A stretch of 64,000 bases of DNA, from contig JBGTSJ010000015.1 in the NCBI GenBank assembly GCA_041940305.1, positions 108,819 through 172,818 on the forward strand, read 5' to 3'. Position numbers and translations under genes: made by a program. Source of the stretch: JBGTSJ01 sp041940305 (GTDB lineage Bacteria > Planctomycetota > Planctomycetia > Planctomycetales > Planctomycetaceae). This document shows positions 50,840 to 59,202 of this stretch, one piece after another. The notes beneath the pieces were generated by a model. It was not told the origin of the DNA and made no database searches. It saw only the letters and a program-made list of their open reading frames with translations. Within the stretch, counting starts at the first letter, position 1. Each line of letters opens with the position of its first letter.

Positions 50840-52177
50840 ATGCACCGGCTACAAACGATCGACCGTCTGATCAATCTGCTCGATCCCCAGGCGAACCTTG
50901 TCTTCAACATGACGGTGGCCGAGGCGACCGACGCAGTCGGTTCCGGCGATGCGGAGCGTGTCCGGGGCATCGACGGGCAGTTCGCGCTGCTGCACAAACA
51001 TGGAAACGTGGTTCGTATGGCGCGCTCGCTGGGGCGTCCCATGCGGTATTTTCTGGCGAAGCTGGTCGACGGCCCCTGCCTGATCGTCGCCGAGCGGATC
51101 GACGAGATCGCGACCTGGCTGCGCGAGCAGGGGCTCGATGGACAGTTTCATCCGTCCTACACCCGCATGGTGCCGGCGCATCACATCGTCGAGATCGCGC
51201 TGGTGGGTTGCCCTGATCCCAATCCGCATTACACGCGGTACTTCGCGCCCGAACGAAACGCCCTCCCCGCGGACCTGGACGAGATCGGACGGCGTTACAT
51301 CGGGGCGTTGCAGACGGAAGTCGGCCGCTGGCTGGACGGCATCGACCGCAGCGAGCCGCTCGGCGTGCTGTTCTCCGGCGGCATCGACAGCGGCTCAGTC
51401 TTCCTTGTGTTGTACGACCTGCTGCTGAAACGGGGCGAATCTCCGTCGCGGCTGAAGGCCTTTACGCTCAGCGTGGATGGCGGCGGGGACGACGTTGCAC
51501 AATCGCGCGAGTTTCTGGAACAGCTCGATCTCGGCATGTTTCTGGAGACGATCGAAGTTTCAGCCGACGCGGTCGCGATCGAGGACGCCGTCGCGGCGAT
51601 CGAAGACTACAAGCCGCTCGACGTGCAATCGGCCGCGATGGCGTTGGCACTGTGCCGCGGCATTCGCGAGCGGTATCCCGACTGGACCTGGCTGATCGAC
51701 GGTGACGGTGGCGATGAGAATCTGAAGGACTACCCGATCGAGGCCAATCCCGAGCTGACCATTCGCAGCGTGCTGAACAACCTGATGCTCTATCAGGAAG
51801 GCTGGGGCGTGGACCGGATCAAGCATTCGCTCACGTTCAGCGGCGGGCAGAGCCGCGGCCACGTCCGCTCCTATGCTCCTGCGAGGACGCTCGGCTTTAA
51901 AGGGTTCAGTCCGTACGCCGTGCCGAACGTGATCGAAGTGGCGGAGGGGATTCCGTTCATCGAGCTGACCGGCTGGGAGCACGAGAAGCTGTACGGGCTG
52001 AAGGGGGAAGTCGTCCGCCGCGGCGTCGAGGCCATCACCGGGTTGAATATGCCGGTCTTCGAGAAGCGGCGTTTTCAGCATGGCACGATGTCCAACGGAC
52101 AGTTCGAGGAGCGTTTTCCTCCGCTCGAGGCGCCTTATCGCCGGGCGTTTGACTCGCTGTTTTCGGTCGGCCGGTGA
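50840..52177 (+). CDS. Asparagine-synthetase-like ATP-pyrophosphatase ligase without an N-terminal amidotransferase cysteine
   Basis: The 445-aa protein has the asparagine synthetase C-terminal adenylating domain. The PP-loop LGVLFSGGIDSGSVFLVLYD lies at about residues 174-193. RLKAFTLSVDGGGDD, the LIDGDGGDENLKDYPIEANP motif (about 285-304) and a late ELTGWEHEKLYGLKGEVVRR segment follow. The N-terminal 150 residues retain a trace of the class II glutamine amidotransferase fold (IDGQFALLHKHGNVVRMARS, MVPAHHIVEIALVG) but begin MHRLQTIDRL, with no Cys2 nucleophile. It should adenylate a carboxylate and use ammonia or an amine from elsewhere. The stop overlaps the next start (GTGA). The substrate is unknown; the company it keeps suggests a biosynthetic or RNA-modification role rather than plain asparagine synthesis. 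Confidence 0.87.
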   Translation: MHRLQTIDRLINLLDPQANLVFNMTVAEATDAVGSGDAERVRGIDGQFALLHKHGNVVRMARSLGRPMRYFLAKLVDGPCLIVAERIDEIATWLREQGLDGQFHPSYTRMVPAHHIVEIALVGCPDPNPHYTRYFAPERNALPADLDEIGRRYIGALQTEVGRWLDGIDRSEPLGVLFSGGIDSGSVFLVLYDLLLKRGESPSRLKAFTLSVDGGGDDVAQSREFLEQLDLGMFLETIEVSADAVAIEDAVAAIEDYKPLDVQSAAMALALCRGIRERYPDWTWLIDGDGGDENLKDYPIEANPELTIRSVLNNLMLYQEGWGVDRIKHSLTFSGGQSRGHVRSYAPARTLGFKGFSPYAVPNVIEVAEGIPFIELTGWEHEKLYGLKGEVVRRGVEAITGLNMPVFEKRRFQHGTMSNGQFEERFPPLEAPYRRAFDSLFSVGR

Positions 52178-53154
52178 CGCCGATCCGTTACGGTGACGCG
52201 ATGAACGCAGCGCCCGGCTGGCCCGGCGATTCGAGGATCCTGGCGGCGCGAGGTCCCCGGAACACTGTCGATCCGCGGCGGCCGTATGCTTTTCTGGTGG
52301 AGCCTGAGCGCGCGGCCGACGGACAGATCGTCGATGTCGCCACGATCTTTCTGACCAATCGCGAGTGCCCGTTCCGCTGCCTGTACTGCGACCTGTGGAA
52401 GAACACGACGCGGGAGACCGTGCCAATCGGTGCGATCCCGGAGCAGATCGACTTCGCCTTGAATCAATTGCCGCCGGCCTCACAGATCAAACTGTACAAC
52501 AGCGGCAATTTCTTCGACCGGCAGGCCATTCCGCTGGAGGACCATCCTGCGATTGCGGAGCGGGTGCGCGGATTCCGGACGGTAATCGTCGAGAATCATC
52601 CGAAGCTGTGCACAGACGACGTGCTGCGGTTTCGCGACCGGCTCGACGGCGAACTGGAGGTGGCGCTGGGACTGGAGACGGTGCATCCCGAGGTCTTGTC
52701 GCGTTTGAATAAGCGGATGAGCCTGGAGGATTTCGACCGCGCCTGCAATTTTCTCAAATCGCACGGCATCGCCACACGCGCGTTCATCCTGCTAAAGCCG
52801 CCGGGACTTGCCGAATCCGACGGCATCGACTGGGCCGTGAGATCGATCGAGCACGCCTTCGCGCAGGGTGTTCGCTGCTGCAGCGTGATCCCGACGCGGG
52901 CCGGCAACGGCATCATGGAGCAACTGGAGAGCGAAGGCCGGTTTTCGCCGCCACGGCTGGCGTCACTCGAATCCGTGATGGAAGCAGGACTGAAACTCGC
53001 AGGCGGACGCGTGTTTGTGGACCTGTGGGACGCGCAGAATTTTGCCGCATGCGCCCGGTGCGCGGAGACGCGGATCGCACGGCTGCGCACCGCCAATCTG
53101 CAGCAGGAGATCGGACCACGCGTATCCTGCGACTGCGACACCAAGCATCCGTAA
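52174..53154 (+). CDS. Radical SAM enzyme (possibly TIGR01210/RaSEA-like) with extra C-terminal cysteines
   Basis: The product is 326 aa from GTG 52174, which overlaps the upstream stop by four bases; ATG 52201 is an alternative. The radical SAM iron-sulphur motif is CPFRCLYCDLW (Cys65, Cys69, Cys72). The barrel continues with IKLYNSGNFFDRQAIP, VIVENHPKLCTDDVLRF, LEVALGLETVHPEVLSRLNK and GIATRAFILLKPPGLAESDG. The KLYNSGNFFD.QAIP and ALGLETVHPEVL segments recall the Elp3-like TIGR01210 family, which includes the archaeosine enzyme RaSEA; that is an impression, not a demonstrated assignment. Near the C-terminus are CARC and CDC pairs that could bind an auxiliary cluster or metal. Coupling to the ligase gene suggests sequential action. 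Confidence 0.87.
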   Translation: MTPIRYGDAMNAAPGWPGDSRILAARGPRNTVDPRRPYAFLVEPERAADGQIVDVATIFLTNRECPFRCLYCDLWKNTTRETVPIGAIPEQIDFALNQLPPASQIKLYNSGNFFDRQAIPLEDHPAIAERVRGFRTVIVENHPKLCTDDVLRFRDRLDGELEVALGLETVHPEVLSRLNKRMSLEDFDRACNFLKSHGIATRAFILLKPPGLAESDGIDWAVRSIEHAFAQGVRCCSVIPTRAGNGIMEQLESEGRFSPPRLASLESVMEAGLKLAGGRVFVDLWDAQNFAACARCAETRIARLRTANLQQEIGPRVSCDCDTKHP

Positions 53155-53172
53155 ACCATCAAAGGAACGACG

Positions 53173-53260
53173 GCCGCAATACGGCGCAGACGACACAAGA
53201 GGGTGCATGACCGCGCCGGCTCTCGAGTTCCCCTCTTGCGTCGTCTGCGTTCTTTGCGGC
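53173..53260. repeat. Long imperfect palindrome between the radical SAM and halogenase-like genes
   Basis: Core arms 53185-53203 and 53231-53249 match at 18 of 19 positions (right arm ccctcttgcgtcgtctgcg), and flanking gccgcaa sequences extend the symmetry to about 53173 and 53260. The element is closely similar to the one at 56521-56590. It may act as a terminator or mRNA-end hairpin, partly separating the halogenase-like gene from the upstream pair. Confidence 0.65.
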
Positions 53261-53289
53261 AATTCTGTCCGACGCACTCAGCGATCGCG

Positions 53290-54813
53290 ATGACACACTA
53301 CAACTGCGAAGTCGCCATCATCGGCTCCAGCTTCGCCGGGTCGCTGCTGGCGATGTGCCTGCGGCGACAGGGGATCGACGTCATCCTGCTTGACCGGCAG
53401 AAGCATCCGCGATTCGCGCTGGGGGAGTCGTCGACACCGGCTGCAGACCTGGTGCTCGCCGCGCTCTGCGAGCGCTATGATCTTCCGCGACTCAAGCCGT
53501 TGACGCGCTACGGCTCGTGGAAACGCACTTACCCCGACCTGCGCTGCGGACCGAAGCGCGGGTTCAGCTATTTCCATCACCGCCCGGGGGAGCCATTCGT
53601 CCCTGACACGGAGCATGCGAACGAACTGCTTGTCACGGCCAGCGCGGCGGACGAGGTCTCGGACACGAACTGGTACCGTGCCGACGTCGATGCCTTTTTC
53701 GCTGCCGAGGCGGAGGCTGCCGGCGCGTTGCTGCTGCAGGAGACCCGCATCGCCGAGTTCAACCGGACAACTCAGTGGACGCTCAGCGGTGTCCATCAGG
53801 GGCACTCGTTCGAACTGCAGGCGAGTTTTCTGATCGACAGCTCCGGTCTGTCGGCCGTGCTGCCGCAGCGACTGGCCCTGTCCGATCGCTCGAATGAGTT
53901 TCAGACCTGCTCACGCAGCATCTATGCCCATCTGTCGGGCGTGCGCCGCTGGCGTGACATCCTCGCCGGGAGCGGAGCCCGCGTCGACGACCACCCGTTT
54001 GATTGTGACGCCGCCGCCCTGCACCACATCATGGACGGCGCATGGATGTGGGTGCTGCCCTTCGACGGAGACGTCACCAGCGCGGGCCTGGTGCTCGGTC
54101 CGGGGCATTCGCACTCCAGCGACATTTCTCCCGCGCGCAAGTGGCAATCGTGCCTGGCCAAGCATCCCTCCATCGACGAGCAGTTCGCGGCCGCCGAGTT
54201 GCTTTCACCGTTCCGCGATTTCGTGAGCACCGGCCGGCTGCAGCGATTCTGGGACGTCCCGCCCGATGCCTCCCGCCTCGGCTGGTCACTGTTGCCGGGC
54301 ACGCACGGATTCATCGACGCCTTCTTCAGCACAGGCATCGCGCATTCCATGATCGGCATTGAACGCGTCGCCTCCGCCTTCGAAGCCCGCGACGATGACG
54401 AGCAGTTCCACTCGCGCATGCAGGCCCATGTCGAACTGACGGCCCGCGAACTGCTGCTCATCGACCGCCTAGTGGCTGCATCCCATGCCGCCTGCGGACA
54501 TCATCCCGAACTGCTCGCAAACATGACCATGCTCTACTTCGCGGCCGCCACAACCTGGGAACAGCGTCGCGGTACCGGCAGGAGCGGAGGGGGCTTTCTG
54601 CTGGCGGATGATCCGGTGTTTACCCGGCTTGTTGATGAAAGCGTGGATGACCTTCATAGGCTCCTGGGCCGGCCGGAGATTCAACCCGAAGAGCGACGGG
54701 ACCTCTCCAACGCGGTGGCGGAGCGAATCGCTCCATACAACTCGGTCGGCCTCTGCGACGCCGCAGCCGGCAACATGTATCGCTATACGGCCGCCGAGAA
54801 AGATGGAAGATGA
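53290..54813 (+). CDS. FAD-dependent oxidoreductase resembling flavin-dependent (tryptophan-type) halogenases
   Basis: The 507-aa product from the ATG at 53290 opens with a dinucleotide loop EVAIIGSSFAGSLLAMCLRR (GxSxAG variant, residues 7-26) and VILLDRQKHPR. Halogenase-like signs follow: FALGESSTPAADLVLAALCE (compare GESxLP, residues 43-50), GAWMWVLPFDGDVTSAGLVL (compare the WxWxIP motif, about 250) and GTHGFIDAFFSTGIAHSMIG (compare GxxxxFIDPxxSxG). The length fits the family. WxWxIP is here WMWVLP and the final motif lacks the usual GD-A and Pro, so halogenation is not assured. It could instead be a hydroxylase or a geranylgeranyl-reductase-type enzyme. It follows the ligase and radical SAM genes after 135 bases. 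The frame upstream to 53203 runs through the palindrome and is not used. Confidence 0.85.
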   Translation: MTHYNCEVAIIGSSFAGSLLAMCLRRQGIDVILLDRQKHPRFALGESSTPAADLVLAALCERYDLPRLKPLTRYGSWKRTYPDLRCGPKRGFSYFHHRPGEPFVPDTEHANELLVTASAADEVSDTNWYRADVDAFFAAEAEAAGALLLQETRIAEFNRTTQWTLSGVHQGHSFELQASFLIDSSGLSAVLPQRLALSDRSNEFQTCSRSIYAHLSGVRRWRDILAGSGARVDDHPFDCDAAALHHIMDGAWMWVLPFDGDVTSAGLVLGPGHSHSSDISPARKWQSCLAKHPSIDEQFAAAELLSPFRDFVSTGRLQRFWDVPPDASRLGWSLLPGTHGFIDAFFSTGIAHSMIGIERVASAFEARDDDEQFHSRMQAHVELTARELLLIDRLVAASHAACGHHPELLANMTMLYFAAATTWEQRRGTGRSGGGFLLADDPVFTRLVDESVDDLHRLLGRPEIQPEERRDLSNAVAERIAPYNSVGLCDAAAGNMYRYTAAEKDGR

Positions 54814-55049
54814 AATCATCGCGGGGCGACGGCCTTCTACTCTCCCGCACTCGCTGTTGCATGCAGGAAAGCCAGCGGACTCCTGCGTCGAACTGGCCGG
54901 CGGAGATCCGATCCCACAGGACGTTGTCGAGTGCGCCTGCCATGGTGTTGTTCCTTTCCGGAATGCATACCATTCCGCATCGAGTTCCATACAATGGCGG
55001 CCTGAATTATCGACTCTCGCCACAGTTTCGTGCAACGGCGCCCCAACTC

Positions 55050-56516
55050 ATGCAACACGACATCGGTCTCATCGGTCTGGCCGTCATGGGCCAGAACCTG
55101 GTCCTCAACATGGCGAACCACGGGTTCTCCGTGGGAGTGTATAACCGCACCACCAGCGTCACCGACGAGTTCGTCGGCGGGCTCAAGGACGAACCCGAGG
55201 ACAAGGTGCACTCCGGGACGCCCGAACGGATCAAGGGTTATCCGACGCTGGAGGAGTTCGTTGCGAGTCTCAAGAAGCCGCGGCGGGTGATGATGATGGT
55301 GAAGGCGGGCAAGCCCGTCGACGCCGTCATCGACCAGCTGACGCCGCTGCTGGAGAAAGGGGACATCCTCATCGACGGCGGCAACTCGTATTTCCCGGAC
55401 ACGAACCGCCGCTCGCAGGACCTGCAGAAGGCTGGCTTTTACTTCATCGGGACGGGGGTCTCCGGCGGCGAGGAAGGCGCGCTGAAGGGACCGAGCATCA
55501 TGCCGGGTGGCCATAAGGAAGCGTGGCCGCACGTTAAGGACATCCTGCAGTCCATCTCGGCGAAGGTCGGCCCGCACGATGACGTGCCGTGCTGCGAGTG
55601 GGTCGGCGAAGACGGAGCCGGGCACTACGTGAAGATGGTGCACAACGGCATCGAGTACGGCGACATGCAGCTGATCTGCGAAGCGTACTTCATCCTCAAG
55701 CATGCTCTCGGCCTGACCAACGATGAGCTGTATCGCGTCTTCAAGGAGTGGAACGAAGGGGAGCTGGCCAGCTACCTGATCGAGATCACACGGGACATCT
55801 TCACCGTGAAGGATCCGGATACCGGCAACGATCTCGTCGACCAGATCCTCGACACGGCCCAGCAGAAGGGGACCGGCAAGTGGATGAGCCAGCACGCCCT
55901 CGACCTCGGCGTGCCGACGACGCTGATCACCGAGGCCGTCTACGCCCGCTGCCTCTCCGCCCAGAAGGACGCCCGCGTTAGGGCCTCCAGGCTGCTCAAG
56001 GGGCCGGACGTCAAGTTCAGCGGCGACAAACAGTCGTTCATCGACGACGTGCGGCAGGCGCTGTACGCGTCGAAGCTCGTCAGCTACGCCCAGGGCTTCG
56101 TGCAGCTGGACGCGGCGGCGGAGGAGTTCGGCTGGAAGCTGAACAACGGCGACATTGCGCTGCTGTGGCGGGGCGGGTGCATCATCCGCAGCGTGTTCCT
56201 GGACGACATCAAGCAGGCGTTCGACAAGAACCCCGACCTCGAAAACCTGCTGCTCGACGACTTCTTCAAATCCGCCATCAACAAGGCGCAGCCCAGCTGG
56301 CGGCGCGTGGTGGCCGCCGCCGTCACCAATGGCCTGCCGGCGCCCGGCTTCTGCGCGGCCCTCAACTATTACGACGGCTATCGCCGCGACCGGCTGCCCG
56401 CCAATCTATTGCAGGCCCAGCGGGACTACTTCGGCGCCCACACCTATGAGCGCATCGACCGCGAGCGCGGTGAAACGTTCCACACGGACTGGATCCGCGA
56501 GCGGACCACCGACTGA
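55050..56516 (+). CDS. gnd: 6-phosphogluconate dehydrogenase, decarboxylating (Gnd)
   Basis: Gnd oxidises 6-phosphogluconate to ribulose 5-phosphate with NADP+ in the pentose phosphate pathway. The ATG at 55050 gives MQHDIGLIGLAVMGQNLVLN, the canonical start with the nucleotide loop. The upstream open frame to 54810 is not homologous. Conserved pieces are VYNRTTSVTDEFV, VMMMVKAGKPVDAVIDQLTP, ILIDGGNSYFPDTNRRSQDL, the substrate loop GTGVSGGEEGALKGPSIMPG and EDGAGHYVKMVHNGIEYGDM with its catalytic Lys and HN. IALLWRGGCIIRSVFLDDI and ALNYYDGYRRDRLPANLLQA follow. The length is 488 aa, slightly over the usual 470. It is separated from the halogenase-like gene by 236 bases with no gene. Confidence 0.97.
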   Translation: MQHDIGLIGLAVMGQNLVLNMANHGFSVGVYNRTTSVTDEFVGGLKDEPEDKVHSGTPERIKGYPTLEEFVASLKKPRRVMMMVKAGKPVDAVIDQLTPLLEKGDILIDGGNSYFPDTNRRSQDLQKAGFYFIGTGVSGGEEGALKGPSIMPGGHKEAWPHVKDILQSISAKVGPHDDVPCCEWVGEDGAGHYVKMVHNGIEYGDMQLICEAYFILKHALGLTNDELYRVFKEWNEGELASYLIEITRDIFTVKDPDTGNDLVDQILDTAQQKGTGKWMSQHALDLGVPTTLITEAVYARCLSAQKDARVRASRLLKGPDVKFSGDKQSFIDDVRQALYASKLVSYAQGFVQLDAAAEEFGWKLNNGDIALLWRGGCIIRSVFLDDIKQAFDKNPDLENLLLDDFFKSAINKAQPSWRRVVAAAVTNGLPAPGFCAALNYYDGYRRDRLPANLLQAQRDYFGAHTYERIDRERGETFHTDWIRERTTD

Positions 56517-56520
56517 GACT

Positions 56521-56590
56521 GCCGCAAAGAAAACAGAGGACGCAAGAAGTCATCAACGGTGACTCTTGCGTCCTCTGCGTATCTTGCGGC
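56521..56590. terminator. Long palindrome, bidirectional terminator candidate between gnd and the VIT/vWA gene
   Basis: Arms 56521-56547 and 56564-56590 pair at about 22 of 27 positions, including an uninterrupted cagaggacgcaaga core, around a 16-base loop. It lies between convergent stop codons (56516 and 56617). It shares sequence with the palindrome at 53173-53260. There is no long U run. Confidence 0.6.
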
Positions 56591-56616
56591 AGATCATCCT
56601 GAAGACGGGCCGGGCG

Positions 56617-58893
56617 TCACTTGATGTGATACACCTGCCCGCGGAAGGTCACCAGCAGTTCTTCGTGATCCTGTTGGGTGCTGAGCAGCTTGTTCTCCTC
56701 AACGGTGTTCTGGCTGACGAGCTCGAAGTAGTCGGGTGAGAACCGTTCGACGACCTGGATCTGGTCTTTGTCGCGCTCTAGGTCGAGCTGTTCCGTCTCC
56801 GGCGTGACCCAGACCCTTCCCTTGCGGTACAGCGTCTCGTTGCCGATGCCCTGAATGCCGTCCACAGCAATCGGAGCATCGGTGTCGAGATCGCGAACGG
56901 CCGCACCGGCAGGAGCAGGGGCCGTCGTCGCTCGAAACTCATCGGGAGCCGAATCGGCGTAGAACCGGTCCGCCTGCTGCAGCGAATTCTTCAGTTCCCG
57001 CTGGCTGAAGCCGGACTGCCCGCTTTCCTCTTCCAGACGCTCGATCGCGGCGTTCGCGCGGCGGAGGCGGACTTCATCTCCCGCAGCCAGTTCGCGGGCC
57101 GTGTCGTCCGCCAGGAACGACGTGTACGGCGTGAGGATGCCGTGCTGCGTCGACAAGGCGACGAGTTCCTTGACAAGCTCCTCGTTCTGCCCGTGCAGGT
57201 CGATTTCGTCGATGATTTCGCCGATCCGCCGGATCGCCCACAACTTCTCCGCGAAGGCGAACTGGGCGTCGGCGTTCTTCGGCGTGAACTCGGCCGGGAA
57301 ATCGAATGACTGTTCCTGGCCGGCCAGACTCCCCCTGATCGTGATCTTGGCGCGCCCCGAGGTGCGGTAGCGCCCCACCAGCACCAGTTGCTCGCCTTCG
57401 AACAGATCGGGCAGGATCTTCGGATAGATCCGGCTCGTCGCGGGCCCCAGTTCGGCGTTGCCCGGCTCGTCGAACTCAATGCTGACGGCGACGTCCGTCA
57501 TCACCGGCGCGCTGATCTTCTTGTACAGCCGGCTGACGTGGACTTCGAGGTCCTCATCCGGCCGCACGTACTCCGACTGGCCGTGATGCTCGCGCGACAG
57601 CCGGTCCAGCAGCCGGCTGTTGACGTCGTACCCCACACCGAAGTTGATCATCCGTACCTTGCCCGGATTCGCCTGCTTGCTGGAGGCGACGATCTGCGCC
57701 TCGTTCGTCTCGCCCACCGTCGGCAATCCGTCGGTGAGGAACAGCAGATAGCTCGGCCCCTCCGCATTCTGAAACTGCGGTAGCGCAGTCTGCAGGGCGC
57801 TCTCGATGTTCGTTCCGCCGCCGGCATAGATCCCGTTGACGAACCCGACCGCCGCGGCCCGCATCTCGGCGTTATACGGCTGCAGTTCAGGGCGGAACGT
57901 CTCGACGCTGCTGTCGTAGACGACGATGTTGAACCGGTCTCCCTCCCGCAGATTGTTAAGCACGAAGTTGAGGGCCTCGCGCGCCTGCTCGATCTTCTTT
58001 CCCTCCATGCTGCCGGAGCGGTCGAGCACGAACACGACGTTTTTGCTGACCGGCGCGGCGTCGGGCGCCTTGATCTGCGGACTGGCCAGCAGCAGGAAGA
58101 ATCCTTCGGTCTCGTCCTCGGGGAAGTACGTCACCACGCTGCTGCCGACCGGTCCCTCAGCGACGTCGTAGAACAGCCGAAAGTCGCTGCCAGGGACGGT
58201 CTGAGAGGCGGTGAACGTCACCACGGCATGCTTGTTGTCCGGCCGCTCGACGTTCACGGGGTGCGTCGGGCTGTACACGCTCTTGATCTCCGCCTGCGAC
58301 TCGATCGCGACACGGAACTGCATCGTCTCGATCGGCTGCGACGTGTACTTGGCGGTACTGAGCGGGAACAAAAAGTCCGTCAGCCGCGAGCTTTGCCGGA
58401 GCAGTTGTGTGTACTCGAGCGTCACTTTCCGTTCGGCGCCGGGCGGCACGGGGAACACGCTGGTCTGGAACATTCCCTGCCCCATCCACTCCAGCAGGGC
58501 CGGGTCCTTGTTCTTGCGGACGATGTTCTCGTAGATCCGCCGCGCCTCGTCGGCGGGCAGCAGCTTGGCAGGAAACTCCCGGCCGTCCACCATCAGCGTG
58601 AGGCTGTCGATCGCCCCGTCGTACGGCAGCGGAAAGCAGAACTGCACCTCCATCTGCGTGCTGCCGGTGTTGACGAACGACTGCGAGACCTGCACCTGGG
58701 CGACCTGCCCCTTCACGTTCGCATTGACGGAAATTTCCTTGATGCGATAGCTGGAGGGCTGCGGCTCCGGAACGGGCCTGGGGAGCCGGACAATGACATC
58801 CGGTTCGGTGACGATCAACACCCCTTGCGCCTGCGCCCCAGCCTGCCAGAATGCCGCCAACGTCCCCAGAATGATCGCCAGAGCGTATCGCAT
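56617..58893 (-). CDS. Exported VIT-domain and von Willebrand factor A protein
   Basis: The 758-aa product starts at ATG 58893, six bases after an AGGAGG ribosome site, giving a signal peptide (MRYALAIILGTLAAFWQAGA). A VIT domain follows at about residues 45-170 (VKGQVAQVQVSQSFVNTGST, VQFCFPLPYDGAIDSLTLMV, LLPADEARRIYENIVRKNKD, FQTSVFPVPPGAERKVTLEY). A vWA domain begins at about residue 285 with an intact MIDAS (FVLDRSGSMEGKKIEQAREA) and continues through FNIVVYDSSVETF, AGGGTNIESALQTALPQF and YLLFLTDGLPTVGE. The C-terminal 200 residues include IRRIGEIIDEIDLHGQNEEL and LSTQHGILTPYTSFLADDTA, as in the inter-alpha-inhibitor-like bacterial family. The function is probably extracytoplasmic adhesion or scaffolding. 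The frame extends to 59016 without a signal peptide. Confidence 0.93.
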   Translation of the reverse strand: MRYALAIILGTLAAFWQAGAQAQGVLIVTEPDVIVRLPRPVPEPQPSSYRIKEISVNANVKGQVAQVQVSQSFVNTGSTQMEVQFCFPLPYDGAIDSLTLMVDGREFPAKLLPADEARRIYENIVRKNKDPALLEWMGQGMFQTSVFPVPPGAERKVTLEYTQLLRQSSRLTDFLFPLSTAKYTSQPIETMQFRVAIESQAEIKSVYSPTHPVNVERPDNKHAVVTFTASQTVPGSDFRLFYDVAEGPVGSSVVTYFPEDETEGFFLLLASPQIKAPDAAPVSKNVVFVLDRSGSMEGKKIEQAREALNFVLNNLREGDRFNIVVYDSSVETFRPELQPYNAEMRAAAVGFVNGIYAGGGTNIESALQTALPQFQNAEGPSYLLFLTDGLPTVGETNEAQIVASSKQANPGKVRMINFGVGYDVNSRLLDRLSREHHGQSEYVRPDEDLEVHVSRLYKKISAPVMTDVAVSIEFDEPGNAELGPATSRIYPKILPDLFEGEQLVLVGRYRTSGRAKITIRGSLAGQEQSFDFPAEFTPKNADAQFAFAEKLWAIRRIGEIIDEIDLHGQNEELVKELVALSTQHGILTPYTSFLADDTARELAAGDEVRLRRANAAIERLEEESGQSGFSQRELKNSLQQADRFYADSAPDEFRATTAPAPAGAAVRDLDTDAPIAVDGIQGIGNETLYRKGRVWVTPETEQLDLERDKDQIQVVERFSPDYFELVSQNTVEENKLLSTQQDHEELLVTFRGQVYHIK

Positions 58894-59202
58894 GACTGCC
58901 TCCTGTGGATTCGGTCTCTCAATCGTGCCAGAGTTGAGACGAAGCCAGTTCGCCGCGGGTTCCCTCGAACCCGAAAACAGCGTCGCCCGACCGCGGAACC
59001 GAACACAACGGTCCATTCTAACGACGCCTGCGCCGCCGCCGCATTAGGCGAATTCTCGACGTACGCTTGAAGAGACCGGGGAGAAGCACCACGCTCGTCC
59101 GGCGGATCGCGATGCCGGAGCGCTGCTTCTGCCCGCGGACGGGATTGCTATCATAGCCGCCGGGCAGGACCGAAAGCGGCAACGACCACACGAGGGACCA
59201 AC
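58894..59202. other. 309-base divergent intergenic region
   Basis: No gene, tRNA or clear hairpin is seen. It must contain the promoters of the minus-strand VIT/vWA gene and the plus-strand FHA histidine kinase gene. The AGGAGG site of the former lies at its left edge; a gaggga ribosome site for the GTG at 59203 lies at its right edge. Confidence 0.6.
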
